The notes: a model not told the origin generated them from the sequence alone. 26,273 nt of DNA from Lenisia limosa (GCA_001655205.1 LPNZ01007216.1:1-26273); one strand, 5' to 3'. Positions 1 through 12,500 are shown, numbered from the stretch's first letter. Program-made: numbers and translations.

Positions 1-42
1 GGCCAGATACAACCTTATATTTTATTTTTCATTGCTATACAG

Positions 43-3000
43 TTTATGTATTCAATATTCCGGACCACCAATGTCCAACGGCTCACAGGATACGTCTCAC
101 CTTCCAGGATACGTCTCCAGCTGAAGCCGATGCGCCTGACCTTGGATCAATCCGCTCTCGAAATGATGATTATGTTCTTTTCGTCGCCTCCACAAGGCCT
201 GCCTCTGCCGTACAAGGACTACAACCCTGCGGTATGCATGGAGTTGTGCCTTTTTCATTGGGGGAGGGGGGGGGGTTTCTGTGGATGATATTTCGCCTTC
301 CTTGNNNNNNNNNNNNNNNNNNNNNNNNNNNNNNNNNNNNNNNNNNNNNNNNNNNNNNNNNNNNNNNNNNNNNNNNNNNNNNNNNNNNNNNNNNNNNNNN
401 NNNNNNNNNNNNNNNNNNNNNNNNNNNNNNNNNNNNNNNNNNNNNNNNNNNNNNNNNNNNNNNNNNNNNNNNNNNNNNNNNNNNNNNNNNNNNNNNNNNN
501 NNNNNNNNNNNNNNNNNNNNNNNNNNNNNNNNNNNNNNNNNNNNNNNNNNCCTCTGTACATATTGTTGCCGACTACTCTCCCCAAACAGTCAGCATTCCA
601 TCTCTTGTCACGTGAGCAGTGAACTGAACTGAACTGAACTGAGTTGAACTGAACTGAACTGTTGCGGAGAGATCACCCTCGGATTTTTACAAATCTGTCT
701 TTGCTATCAGTTTGACTTTCCAGTACTCTCCCCTCCCTGTTATAATCACTCCGCTCCATCAACTTAGATAATCAAAAACCCCACTCACACCTGTTATTCG
801 TTCATACATATATTCATATCCCCCCACCCATGTTTATCCAACAGAATTGATGTTAGCTTCCATAGTTTCCATTTTTACTTTTTGTTTCAAATTTGTCATC
901 TTTACCCCCCCCCCCTCAGTGGGCACTTTGAAGAAGCCCTCAACCTGCTGCCTGTTGCGAATGTGAAGCTGCAGCTGCCGCCATCACGCATATCAGGGGC
1001 TCGTGGCGCCTTAGGTGCGAGGACGTCACAGGTGGAAATTAATGCCTGAAATATCGGTAATAATAAAGGACTTATCGATAAATTCGGTCTTTAAATTAAA
1101 GTCCGATTTGTATTATGACATAACAGGACTGCAATATGGTCTGAAAAGACCAATGTTTTCTCAATATTTATCAATACCTTCAGTTATTTGTGGATATTAG
1201 CTTGAATTCTACGGATATGTCGTTCTCTTTTCTCTCATTATCCCCATTTGTGGAGACTTGCTAGATTGTCACATTCAAGAATTGGCTGAAATGCTTGGGA
1301 GGGAGTGGGTGAAGCATCTACACGTTGAAGAGATTGCCTTCAGGTTGGGGGTCGTGTTCTACAACTTCCAAATTGGAGGTTTTGAAGTACTTCATCAGTT
1401 TTCCTTAGCCATACGTCCCCGTGGGCCGTCATTTTCCAATCCTTACTCAGTCGCTTTCTTACCCTCTCCCCTGAACACCCCGGTTTTATTATTTTGTATT
1501 CCCGCCTGGCTTTATTTTATTGATCATATTTCCTTCACCCCCACCCCTAGGTACCTCTCCGCCCTTCAGCCCTTGAGAAGTGTCGTTAGGGTCACAAGTG
1601 GAGTAGCAGGCTTAGTCACAGCACCCATCACTCAGGCCCAGAAGGATGGGCGAGTCATAAAAGGTTCTTCGGGTCGAAATTTGCTCCTTTAAATAATAAA
1701 AAGAGCCAAAGAAGCAAATCAAGCGTTTCATCACCCCTGTCGTTTGAGTGGGCTTTACAAGGACCCATCTTACCCCCTCTCCCAGGTCTAAAGCGAGGCA
1801 TCTCGGATTTTGCCAGTGTTGTCGCGTCTGAGGTCCTGGACTTGGGTGCGGCCGTGAGCTCTTCCACGGCCCTTGCATTGGAAAAGGGTGGGTGAAGGGA
1901 AAAAAGCAGGCGTGAAAGGACTGGGAGTAAGGGACGAACAGTGGATGGAGCTCATAANNNNNNNNNNNNNNNNNNNNNNNNNNNNNNNNNNNNNNNNNNN
2001 NNNNNNNNNNNNNNNNNNNNNNNNNNNNNNNNNNNNNCAAAATAATGCACATGGACAGCATAAAGCAAAATTACACCTGAAAGAAATGCTATGAAGACTG
2101 GGGCACTGTTAATAAGTGCACCACCCCCTATGCTTACAGTCTAGTGGATAACGTTGTCGCCTCTTCCGACCCCGAAAGGCCGACTGAACGACAAAGACGC
2201 AAACTGGTTAGTGGAGAGGGGGAGGTAACTTCTGCAAGTGAGGGTATCAGACCGATTTAACGATTTAGCGCATAGTTCAGCCCACAAACGCGTCGGCTGG
2301 CGTCTCTCAGGCCGTAACTACAATGAAGACACACTTCACTTCAGCGGCACGGTGGAGGGGGGATTTACTTCAAATAAATAATACTGGAATATTAAAACGA
2401 ATAATCTTCCTTTTGTCGTACATACATGGTGATGATCCTTTTAACTAAATCGGTTTAACTCATTTTCAGGTCCCTCTCTGCCACTCCTGCTCTTCACTAC
2501 AAATCCGGCGGCGCTTCGGTGAGAGGGTTTGAAAACATGTATAAATACATAAATACTTCCGTGTAACTAGCTTCATTTCGGTCGGTTTTCGTTCAGTTTG
2601 GTCAAACCCTGAATACACTAAGATCGGTTCGGTGAAATGAAGCACTACGTACAACCCGGGATTGAAGAATAATATTAATAGCGCATGGGGATTGGATAAA
2701 CTGAAGCGTCTAATGAATGGACTAGAAAAAAATTTCAACTGCTACTACAGACTTATTTTTACCGCTTACTGCCTCGCTCTTTCAACTTCATATGAAAAGG
2801 AACTAAATTTCCTGGGTAGAAAATGGTTTCCGTCATTTTCACCATTATCCTCTCAATTCATCTCTACCCTATCACTACCTGATTAAGTATTGATGGTCTG
2901 GACGGCTTCGGCCCAGATTTATTGTTTATTTCTCATTGCTATATATTGATTAATGCTAATTGTTCATTAATGGGATATCAAGCATTTATTAATATACCTA

Positions 3001-3191
3001 GTCCCTCACCCCCTAACCTCCAGGCCTCCCTGGAGTCAGCAATGCGAGGTGTCCCTTCAGCGTTCCTTCATCCTCTTATCGGCACGGCTGACGCACTGTC
3101 CAAGGTGGGAGAAATTACACTGTTTTTGGTTTATTCAGGGATTTCACTGTTGTATCATGGACATAGAGTAGTTTCCGAGTCCACATTTTAA
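43..3191 (+). CDS. ATG2: ATG2-like autophagy lipid-transfer protein, C-terminal part (5' end outside window)
   Basis: ATG2 proteins bridge the ER and the growing phagophore and move lipids during autophagosome formation. Exons with GT-AG borders: 43-231, 553-611, 920-1031, 1265-1343, 1551-1663, 1786-1887, 2140-2206 and 3024-3104. Family signatures in order are LKPMRLTLDQSAL followed by a PLPYKDYNP stretch; HFEEALNLLPVANVKLQL; LQPLRSVVRVTSGVAGLV then PITQAQKDGRVIKG; LKRGISDFASVVASEVLDLG; and RGVPSAFLHPLIGTADALSK. The 'PLRSVV..SGVAGLV..PI...KDGR' block is the hallmark of the ATG2 C-terminal domain and separates it from VPS13. Reading phase is continuous across most joins. The join 1031/1265 does not fit in phase, and the gaps at 305-550 and 1958-2037 probably hide exons. 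The 3' end is uncertain: either an intron 3105-3138 leads to a stop at 3171, or the frame runs on to 3191. The N-terminal chorein end lies upstream of the window. Confidence 0.85.
305..550. other. Assembly gap
   Basis: Run of N inside ATG2, preceded about 20 nt upstream by a G-rich tract (about 261-277). At least one ATG2 exon is probably lost or truncated here, because coding resumes at the right edge in mid-exon. Confidence 0.99.
619..661. repeat. Pentanucleotide (TGAAC)n microsatellite
   Basis: About eight units with one interruption (GAGTT) directly after the donor site at 612 of an ATG2 intron. The same motif recurs briefly at 11212-11225 in the cyclase intron. Confidence 0.9.
1958..2037. 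other. Assembly gap
   Basis: Run of N between ATG2 exons 1786-1887 and 2140-2206. The phase mismatch between these two exons implies that a coding exon lies in or near this gap. Confidence 0.99.
2570..2643. repeat. Short element with terminal inverted repeats, copy 1
   Basis: Ends in GCTTCATTTC at the left and its exact complement GAAATGAAGC at the right, with weaker matching inward (74 nt in total). It lies in a non-coding part of ATG2. The ends resemble those of the elements at 16116-16196 and 23476-23567, which suggests a miniature inverted-repeat transposable element family; this is the most diverged copy. Confidence 0.5.
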
Positions 3192-3243
3192 GTGACTTAA
3201 ACACTGCTTATGTCAGTTTTGCGTTAATCACTGCTAATTGTTT

Positions 3244-6197
3244 CTACTTACATAACGTGATTCCTTGTAATCCGAACAAGGCCGAGAAAATATCCATATT
3301 ATCGCAGATTATCAAAAAATAAAAAGACTGCTCTGATACAGGGATATTTATTCCAAATCTCAAGCAAATGAAACTCTGCCCCACTTTCATCCCAAACAGG
3401 TTTTGCTGGGAGCCCGAAATACAATTGCCCCGGACAAGCTCCGTGACGAGACGACTAAGTATAAGCACTAGGTTTTTGGGTTCTGTTTCATTCTTTCTTT
3501 CATATTTAAGTTGAGTTTTTCTGTTTTCTTAGTATTTATTCCTTCATGGAATTATGATGGATATTTCCTGTCTTATTGGTGAGCTAAGACCTTGAGATAC
3601 AATATTACATAGGGATAGCATTATGCACAATGTTGCTCTCACACACCAACCCTGCCTCAGTCACTCCCAGCTGCAAACCCCTCAAAAAAAGAATGGAAAT
3701 GATTATACAATTTCTCACTCTCAGTTCTGAATGGAATTTTTCTCACCAGTTCGTGATTTATTTTTTGTAAGCTTTGAGATATTCGCGTTAAAAAACGTGG
3801 GGGGGGGGGGGGNNNNNNNNNNNNNNNNNNNNNNNNNNNNNNNNNNNNNNNNNNNNNNNNNNNNNNNNNNNNNNNNNNNNNNNNNNNNNNNNNNNNNNNN
3901 NNNNNNNNNNNNNNNNNNNNNNNNNNNNNNNNNNNNNNNNNNNNNNNNNNNNNNNNNNNNNNNNNNNNNNNNNNNNNNNNNNNNNNNNNNNNNNNNNNNN
4001 NNNNNNNNNNNNNNNNAATTGACTGATTGGAAGGGGTTGACAGTCTCAACATATGCTTACCTTGAAGAAGGTGTACATTGCGGGCTCTGGTGAAATGCAG
4101 CTTTCAGTCATACCGGAGATGGTGTTGGAGTTCCTGAGAAGTGAGGACAGAATGCAACCGCCGTTGAATGACAAGATTCCCCAGTCTGTTATCGTATGAT
4201 GGATATCAAGTATTATATCATGAAATATTAAATCAAAAAGAGTACATCAGAATGAGGCCTTCCACACCACCAGATATCATCCAGCAGTTTGTTTCTTGCC
4301 CACATGAATCCGGCAGCGAAGTGAGTGGCACCGCATTGGCCTGTTACATAGAGCATATCGTGTCCATTGTGCACCGTGGTCGGGCTACATAGTCAAGTTG
4401 GGGAGAAGTGGTGTAGTAATGGATGGTGAAAGGTACAGTAATACTGAGGAAAATCCCAAAAAGACAAAAACTAATCCCCCAAAAACACACAGAATTATAA
4501 GGCATGACTGGGTGAATTAATAGCAGACAACAATAAAATATCTCTAAGTTTGATGCTGTAGACGGCTTCGTCCAGATTTTCGTCGCACCCCTCCCAAACT
4601 ATTCGCAAATGGCTGTGAGCTCAGCTGTGGCATCGTAGTATCCGTTTCCGTTGGTATTCGATACCATCACGTTGCCGTTTTCTGCGTTATAAACCAGACA
4701 GTTGGGGATTTGTGTCGATCACAATGTGAATTCGGAATTTTGGTCAATATGTACTGCAGCAGTACTCCCCCCGCCCAAAAAAAAAACAATCTGAGTATCT
4801 TTCAAGAGTTGCCACCCCCCACAACCGAAAATAATAAGAAAAAGCCACCCACCCAGAATCAAAATGGCTGAGAACGTATTGTGGCCGAAAGTGAGGACGT
4901 CGTAGTCACCAATGAAGGGGGCCTCGATCCAATAGAAGAGATTGTCTTCATAGTCAACAAACCTTCAAAATGAGAGCTGTTTTCGAAGAAAGGTTGTACT
5001 GTTTTTTGACTGTTTAGACGAGGTGAGAGGAAATCGTTAGTAAGACGAATACTGAGGTGTGGAGCATGAAGGTACAAAAAAAGGATAATTTGTTGCATTG
5101 TTATCATCTTCATATGAAAAAGGCAGTGTTTCTCTTACACCATAGAGTATCAATGGCTAGAGAACACCTAGATATTCAATGAACCTACTTTCCTTCAGTT
5201 TCTACCACCCCTCTGAAGTAGAAGCGTCCTGATGCTGAAAAATCAGATAAACAAACTTGTGAAAATGTAAGGGTTTAAAGCAAAATATGAACCATATATC
5301 ATATGCATATATATAATTATATGAGAATCATGTTTGGTGATATAAATACACTATATCACATAAAATGTATAATATACGATGAGAAAATATTGAAAGGTTG
5401 TATCTGGCATCAACAGGGAGATGACATATGATATAAATAAAGTACAATCGCATATTAGTATATAATTTGATAATAATGGTTTTATGATATGATAAATATA
5501 TGATATTATATATCAGCACGCACCAGTTCTCAGCAGGGTGTTGTAGGCGCTGTTTGAACCAAACTCGGGGCGCGAGTCTCCCTCGGGCATTGGCATCATT
5601 CTAAAGGGAATTAGCAGTGGTGGGCATTATGGTGGTTGAGTTATATATTCTTTGTTAACCCTCCATAAGCTGGCCGTAATAAATACGACATCAAGATTTT
5701 GAATTGTTTTTGGACCCGTTGTGAGTATAAACTATCGAATATAAAACCGAAAATTTATCGAAATATTCTGGATCAGAGTGAATCCCTAGATATGACCTAC
5801 TTGTTTGCCCCTTGACCGAGAGCGTAATAATGACCGCGGTCGCCCGAATAGTACGCTTGTCCTGGGAGGAGTATTAAAGAAGTGCTAAGCCAGAATGAAA
5901 CCTTGGTATGTAATTGGGGGAGCGGGTGGGAGGGGGGTTCAGTGACGCGGATAAACAAAACATACACCATTTTCAATAATGCAGACAAATTACCAGCATA
6001 CCCGAGGAGAGCGTAATCCAATTCGAGTGTCCACTTGACCGCACCGACACGGGGTAGCCGTGGGTGGTGGGAACCGCCTGAGGGGAGTAAAGTTGGAAAA
6101 TTTATGAAACTAAAAAGCCCAAAATCAACTCTGTTGGCTGACAACGCACGAGAGTTGATAACAACAAAACTAACAAAGCCCAAGCCAGTCGCTTCAT
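3244..6197 (-). CDS. Secreted RCC1-like beta-propeller protein (gene B)
   Basis: Exons from 5' to 3': 6143-6197, 5994-6077, 5801-5861, 5524-5600, 5189-5234, 4853-4962, 4600-4681, 4266-4384, 4061-4185, 3647-3670, 3385-3454 and 3244-3332. They join in one reading phase to about 313 residues; more may lie in the gap 3813-4016. The start at 6197 gives a signal peptide, MKRLAWALLVLLLSTLVRC. The body is a series of RCC1-type repeats of about 45-50 residues, for example SGDRGHYYALGQGAN, IGDYDVLTFGHNTFSAILIL, then ENGNVMVSNTNGNGYYD, NGHDMLYVTGQCGATHFAAG and GQLYFGLPAKPVW. No membrane anchor is evident, so secretion or loose surface attachment is inferred. RCC1 repeats form beta-propellers that bind other proteins; the partner is unknown. 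Introns are mostly 50-290 nt, longer than in the neighbouring cyclase. The exact donor of exon 1 is uncertain (two adjacent GT choices in the same phase), and the 24-nt exon at 3647 is the weakest. Confidence 0.78.
3813..4016. other. Assembly gap at a G homopolymer
   Basis: Run of N directly after a G run (about 3799-3812), within an intron or missing exon of gene B between exons 4061-4185 and 3647-3670. Confidence 0.99.
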
Positions 6198-6339
6198 ATT
6201 AAACACTAATAGTATGTGGAGGAAGCCCATATTCAGGGTGAACACTAATAGTATTCAAAACCTTGTTTTAGCAAAGATTTCAGCCAATTTCGGCGTTGGA
6301 AATGGTAGTGGGTTAGATGAATTAGGCAACCAAGTACCC

Positions 6340-8513
6340 TCATACCACTTTATAGAGGGGAGTATACTGATATTGGGCTCCATCCACATAGAGACAGTCG
6401 TCAACGTTCAGTCCAAATGTATATACTTCCATGTTTGCTAAAGAAGTGTCAGGATTACTAATCATAGACAAAAAGGGGAGCTGGTAGATACTCTTGAGAT
6501 GATAAAAATTTAACAAAAAAACTTAAAGTAGTACAAGTACTTAACATTGAAGTAAGAGGAATAATTACAGCGACAAGAAAACATGACAATAAAAGCTTCC
6601 ATTTCAGTTCAGGACAAGTTTCGACATCATCAATATGGAGTCATTTCGAGGACTTAGCGATAATTCAGCTGCAAACAGCCAAAACCAAGCATGACTAACC
6701 AGTGAGAATCAAAAGGTGGTAGAATCCATAATCAATCTCCGCAATTTGGAAGGGCAGCGCATTGGCTGTCCATTCAGCTTGCACTGAAAAGTCAAAAGTG
6801 TCATGCTAACTTGTATGTTGCTCATAACTGCCTTCACCCCCCAAACTCAATGAGACGGGTTCGGAGCCGACAGTGTTTTCATTGACCCCTAAAAAGGGCA
6901 GTTGTCTTCCTGCCACCATAACGTGTGTTTCTAGAGGGATTAAGCAGGAAGATACCATGGTGTCTTTTGTGATTGCATGTAGACGTCCAAATTATGAAGC
7001 CCTCCATACTGTTCATTACAAAACTGGCCTGGTGAAAAATAAACGAGTAGTCCCATGACTCAGCAATATGCGAGTAGTCCAGAACAGTGTTAATGTACTA
7101 CAAAGTGAGGAAAACGACAATTGGAGCGTCCTCTTATGCCTTAGGGCATATCGATTAAGATATAAAGGTGAAAAAAATATTTATCAAGCACTTGAGTTCA
7201 CTCAACAGACCTCAATTTCGCTATTAAGAAATACGTTTGTCAAACTCTTGCCGCACCCAGCCAGTCCTGAGACAATGGAAAATAAGAGCCAAGTGGTTGT
7301 GGTGGCGTTGATAGATTGCAAAAAAGGATATCCGTCATGTAACTACACACCCAACCCCCCTCCCNNNNNNNNNNNNNNNNNNNNNNNNNNNNNNNNNNNN
7401 NNNNNNNNNNNNNNNNNNNNNNNNNNNNNNNNNNNNNNNNNNNNNNNNNNNNNNNNNNNNNNNNNNNNNNNNNNNNNNNNNNNNNNNNNNNNNNNNNNNN
7501 NNNNNNNNNNNNNNNNNNNNNNNNNNNNNNNNNNNNNNNNNNNNNNNNNNNNNNNNNNNNNNNNNNNNNNNNNNNNNNNNNNNNNNNNNCAGACATGAGA
7601 TTGCCAGCTCTATTATAAGAGATATTGGATTATAGTATTATACATTACAGACATTGATAAAAAAAGCAATAGGCGTTTTATACCGTCTTACCAGCGGGGA
7701 GAATTGGAAGCTCGCGACAGTTATGCCCTGGAGAGTGAAATAAAAACACATTGACGCGAATAGGGGTAAGAATACAATCTCAATCACCAAAATCAGCTAA
7801 TAATAATAATACTGGGTTTTTTCATTCTAAATCCCTGCTTTACAACCAGTTTCACTCATTCCGCTCCCTTACCTCTTGAGAATATCCACAATATGTAACA
7901 AAGAGAAAAGCAACTCTCATATTTGTGTTTCTGGAAAACCCTTGAAGGTTGCAAACTCCTACCCCCCCCCCCCCNNNNNNNNNNNNNNNNNNNNNNNNNN
8001 NNNNNNNNNNNNNNNNNNNNNNNNNNNNNNNNNNNNNNNNNNNNNNNNNNNNNNNNNNNNNNNNNNNNNTGTGACCGGTCCTGGCGGTTATCGAGGAGTA
8101 TATTTGATAAATAGATGTGCTTGTTAACTCTCATAGATGGCTGCAATTCACTCTAATAATATTGAATTGATAATTCATAAATAGAACAATAACAAAAATG
8201 AACCAGAAGAAAAACAGAATACATAATGAAATATGAGCCACCAAGTATTGCAGCTCTTTTAGAGTAATGAATGTAATGATTGTCGAAGACGGATTAAACA
8301 TGGCGGTTGGAGAAGGCAGTATTTCACCATGTTTTCTATTACCTCATATCGAATAGTGCATCTTCCAACAATAGAATAGCCATTATAAAACAATAGAATA
8401 GCCATTATAACAAGAGCATAGCCATTCACCGTCACCCCCAACTTTATAGACATTGTAACAGTCAGAAGACTCAGCGCGATGAAGAGAAGGAGGAGAGGTG
8501 CCCCCGCCATCAT
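6340..8513 (-). CDS. Second secreted RCC1-like protein (gene A2), partly hidden by gaps
   Basis: The start at 8513 (a double ATG) gives a signal peptide, MMAGAPLLLLFIALSLLTVT, in exon 8436-8513. Further exons are 7873-7930, 7692-7727, 6838-6930, 6700-6783 and 6346-6437; others must lie in or beside the gaps 7365-7589 and 7975-8069. The last three join in phase into a textbook RCC1 repeat: GVNENTVGSEPVSLSLG, then LPFQIAEIDYGFYHLLILT, then NMEVYTFGLNVDDCLYVDG. Exons 7873-7930 and 7692-7727 also join in phase and read CGYSQEGITVASFQFSPL. The reading ends YKVV-stop at 6340. I treat this as a gene separate from B for two reasons: every GT near the end of exon 6346 leaves phase 0 whereas exon 5994-6077 of gene B needs phase 1, and a new signal peptide begins 143 nt downstream. 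Role inferred only as an extracellular propeller protein. Confidence 0.68.
7365..7589. other. Assembly gap beside a C-rich tract
   Basis: Run of N inside gene A2. Exons linking 7692-7727 to 6838-6930 are not resolved and may be in it. Confidence 0.99.
7975..8069. other. Assembly gap at a C homopolymer
   Basis: Run of N directly after a C run (7962-7974), inside gene A2 between the signal-peptide exon and exon 7873-7930. Confidence 0.99.
8367..8428. repeat. 22-bp tandem repeat, about 2.7 copies
   Basis: The unit AACAATAGAATAGCCATTAT is repeated just downstream, on the minus strand, of the signal-peptide exon of gene A2, in its first intron; the last copy is diverged. Confidence 0.75.
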
Positions 8514-9580
8514 TGTTCCAAATCAAATTAGTGTCCTTCTCTATATCTAAACACAATCTCAGTCCGATCTCAATCAAGACCTTAATAATTTAACTATTAT
8601 CAATATTACCAACTTATCACGTTGGCCCCAAGCTCTTGGCCTGCGCTTGGTGCTTGCACGCTAAAGGTTATGATCTGAATGATCTTGACTCCAATTCATT
8701 TCATTTCTTCCATTTCTTCAGAAAACGCAGAACGCGTGCTAATCTCTCAATCACTTTCTCAACTGCAGTGTTGCAGCAGCACATACATAAGTGCTAATTA
8801 TCGGCTGCTGGTAAACAAAAAATATGGACGCTGTTGTTCCTGTATGTGCAAAAGGTCATCCAAGCGACTCTTTGTCTACTCTCCATGTTATTGTGTCACC
8901 AGAAGAAGTGGTTGGTTGGATGGTTGGGTTAGTCAGAGAATAAAAGGAAGCCACTAACTCATAACCTCTAGCTCTCCTCTATCTTTTGGACTGACATAGA
9001 GAGGCCCCACTTTTTTTGCCCTCTCTTCTCTTTTTATCAGATCACATTTTTATAAAGCTAGTATGTTCTGCTGTCAGCCAAAATAGTTTTTTATCAATCA
9101 AGACATATATCCATTTCTTTTACTCAGTGACCTTTTTTGTCTTTTCCAGTATTAACGTAAAATAATATATTAAATGTCTCAAATTTGAATAGCAGGGATC
9201 GTTTTCCACATACGGGAAAAAAAATAATATTGCTATTCACCTCTTACACTCCCCTTGCGTTATTTACAATGGATTCTGCTTGGACAATGGTTTACCGACG
9301 GTACTTCAATGTCATGTTGGATTCTTTGTCCTATTTCTTTGGTTCCGTAATGTTTCACCCACCATGGACTCTCTAAAAACCATTACATTATTACGGAATA
9401 TCACATTTAAAGCAAAAAAAAAATAAAGCAAATTCAGTGTTTCTAGTTCTATTCTACTCTTGTTGGCTCATGTTCACAAGTGTGAACTGTCGTTTTTCAC
9501 ATCATGGTTTCAAATTGTTTTTTTATTATTATTGAATTCAAGTAACTAGCTTAGACGAGAAGCGAACTAAGACTTGACCG
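8514..9580. promoter_or_regulatory. Divergent intergenic region between gene A2 and the cyclase
   Basis: About 1.07 kb separates the start codon of the minus-strand secreted protein from that of the plus-strand cyclase, so both promoters should be here. It is AT-rich with T runs just before the cyclase start. Short open frames occur (for example 8679-8957 and 9185-9376), but none shows a recognisable family or a consistent splice pattern. I see no convincing TATA or initiator element. Confidence 0.45.
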
Positions 9581-12500
9581 ATGGAAAGGAAATGTAGGAT
9601 GCAACTTGCCTAACTTCTCAGACCCTCGACTCCAAAAGCCAGAGGTCTCTGGCGTCATCATATCAGAGCTCAAGAAAGTCGTATCTTGTAGGCAGTGTTT
9701 GCAACTCACGAAGCAGTCAAATGCCACAGATGAGGTGGAACAACTTGACGCTGCGCGAAGCCGTGGCAGATTCATGGTGTCCATTAAGTGCATCTTGGTT
9801 GTCATGTTGGTCGCCTTTGTTGCTTTGCTGACTTCGTAGGATGATCACAACTCTGGTTGTATTGTCTGCGTTTATCATGGGAGCTGCTATTTATATGTCT
9901 GAACGGCTTAATACAGAGAGTGAGAAGTTGTTTGCAACTGCTCTTACCAACTCAATAGAACAAGTTTGCAGGGGAATTTCTGTTCTAATGTTAATATTTG
10001 CCATTTCTAATTTACCAGGTCAATCAAGAAATGTCAAAAGCGGCTATCCTTCTATTGACTGACATTTTTGACGTAATCAGGGTTCCTTGAATTTGGGAAT
10101 CTGCTGATATGAAATGATAACTGCACTTCTGTTTTGATAATGTAGGAAACTATTCAAACCCTGTATGCAATGGCAGAAATGTCGGCCTTCACCCAAGGGA
10201 TGGACGATTGGGATGTCCTTCAGCACTTATACTGGAGGAAGGTCATGACGTCACCGTTCGCATACTGGATTGGGCTTGCATCTGAAGGCAAGCTGGTCAC
10301 AATATTATAATGGCTTGGGTTTTTCCCTGGTGTTACAATTTAGATTACATATTTGGATACGGAATTAGTGGAAGCGATTATCATCTGTGGCTTGTGTACC
10401 TCAATTCAACAGACGCCCCTCCTTCTTGCTCATTCTGCAACAACCAAACAGTAGGAATATACGTACTTCTCACCACCAGGTTGGATTCCTATATCTTTAC
10501 AATGTGGACTCAGTGGGGCGGCCGACATCGTTAATTTCTTCTTCTCTCTATCCCGAAGCCGACTACTTTTGGATGGAATATGGCTTTTCACACAGTCAAG
10601 GAGAACCTGTAGGGGGGGGGGGGCTGGATTAGCTTTATCTCTTGAAAAACGAGAGTTCAATATTATGGAATACATATCGATATTGTTAGGGATTGTTTTT
10701 CTCTGATATATGTAATATAAAATACCAGAAATCATATCATGTCTATCACGTCATATGGTATATCATATAGGTGACCTGCGAACCTACATGAGCGCGAACG
10801 CTTTTCGAATCAAACCCGGTCAAAAGTATTTCAAAATCACAAAATTGGTTATCACCAGATCAATAACGTCAATACACTACATTACACTTTAAAAGACATA
10901 AGAATATTTACTGAAGATGAAATCTGTCACCTAAAACAGGGTTATTTTAACAATAAAATGAATAGCAAATCTTAAAATTCTATTTTTACTTGCCGTCTGC
11001 GCAGGTGCTATTGGTTGATTATGAAATCCTTTCAAATGGAGCCATAAATTAAACAGTGAAAACAATGAGAGGTGGCATTTTGTTTGTGCGACAGGCATAA
11101 ATATCAATTAGGGTCTTTATTGGTCTTTTGTACAAAACAAAACTCAGGAAAACAAATGCGGGGTGCTAAACTAGCAAAAGGGCTCTGAAAAAAAAATGGA
11201 GAAAAGGGACAATGAACTGAACTGAAATTTAAGAGACTATTCTAGAAAAAAAATCCATTTCATTATTGAATATTATTGACAAATTATGAGTTAAAACGCA
11301 TATAATTGCGGATTTTTGGATGTTTCGAAAAAGCGTTCGCGATGCGGCCGTTCAAAATTCAATTTTTTCGGTACTTCAGTTTTTTTTTTTATATCTCTAG
11401 ATATACTATATTTTCATATATATGCATAATATACATATATATATCCGATATATNNNNNNNNNNNNNNNNNNNNNNNNNNNNNNNNTCACTCTTTTTGAGG
11501 AAAATAAGTCCAAAATAGGTCCCAGTTTGAAGCCTATATGTTAATTAATATTTTGAACGGCCGCATAAAGCTATGATAGAAATATAGTGTTGTATATATG
11601 ATATGATATAGTATGATATTTTACTTGGTATTTTATGTTCTTTTAGAAATGGTCCCCTTCCGGATTTTACAAATGGGCTAACGGAGACATTGGGCTTGAT
11701 GCTCTTTTCGCCATTAACAAAAACCAAACTAATCATTTTGACACTGCGCAATTGTTCAAACCAGGTATGGTCTCTGCTTTATTCTGGCTCTTCTGATGAT
11801 TTAGGTACAGGACCCCAGGATAGTTACCTCTTCGACGTCTCAATAACGCTAACTGGAGTGGAAGAATTCCTGGGGGTACGCTATATCGTTTTTCATGACG
11901 TTTGCAGAACTTAGACATTTCAAAAAATTCGCTGATGGCAGTTCTAACAGAGGACGGAGAAGTCATTTCAGCATCATCAAGCATCACAACAATCTCTCCA
12001 AGACCAGCAACCGTAAGTGAATGCAAGAGGATGATAGGACCTCATTTTTCAGATTCCAATGTCATCCTTGACATCGCCAGAGCTTCTGAGGGTCATGGCA
12101 GCTATTTGGCCACAAAATGCGATTGGGTTTGTTATTCTTGACTTCACAAAAAAGGCTGGATTTTGTTCCGCTCTCAGAAGAGTATATGCCGAGTTCTATG
12201 AGTGTGAACACCCTAATGAAATCTACAACCACCTTCTCTTCCCCAGATACCATTTATTCTGTAAGCCAACTTTTTTTTGAATTCCGAAGAGTCACTAGGG
12301 CTTTTCTCATGAGCGAATCTCACCTTGTAAGGTCTCCGGCTATGACACTCTTCATGGTATCCGATTGGTGGTTGTTAGCATTGTTCCTATTTCGGATTAC
12401 GATGAAGTGGTATGTTGGCCTTTGCCTCTTTGAAGCACTGACTGTTCAGTTTGACGATATTGAAGAGTTGATGGACGACAATAGAAAGAGTGGATATTTA

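Larger units (their letters stand above)
10609..11646 (+). other. Single large intron (1038 nt) of the cyclase gene, with inverted repeats
   Basis: All other introns of this gene are 28-89 nt. This one begins GTAGGGGGGGG, ends CTTTTAG, contains the gap 11454-11485, AT-rich palindromic tracts and two pairs of inverted repeats (10793-10809 with 11324-11341; 11342-11358 with 11550-11566). I see no coding frame. An inserted mobile element that enlarged the intron is the simplest reading. Confidence 0.6.

Noticed and set aside
1258-1692. Continuous plus-strand frame of 144 codons
   Set aside because: It merges two ATG2 exons with the intron between them; splicing at 1343 and 1551 restores the conserved ATG2 reading.
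5280-5520. AT-rich palindromic tract (ATATGATATG-type), possibly an origin or regulatory array
   Set aside because: Similar tracts recur in many introns here (10730, 11590, 20850, 24880), so it looks like low-complexity intron sequence.
6143-6437. Genes A2 and B as one continuous gene
   Set aside because: Available donors at the end of exon 6346-6437 leave the wrong phase for exon 5994-6077, and a strong signal peptide starts at 6197.
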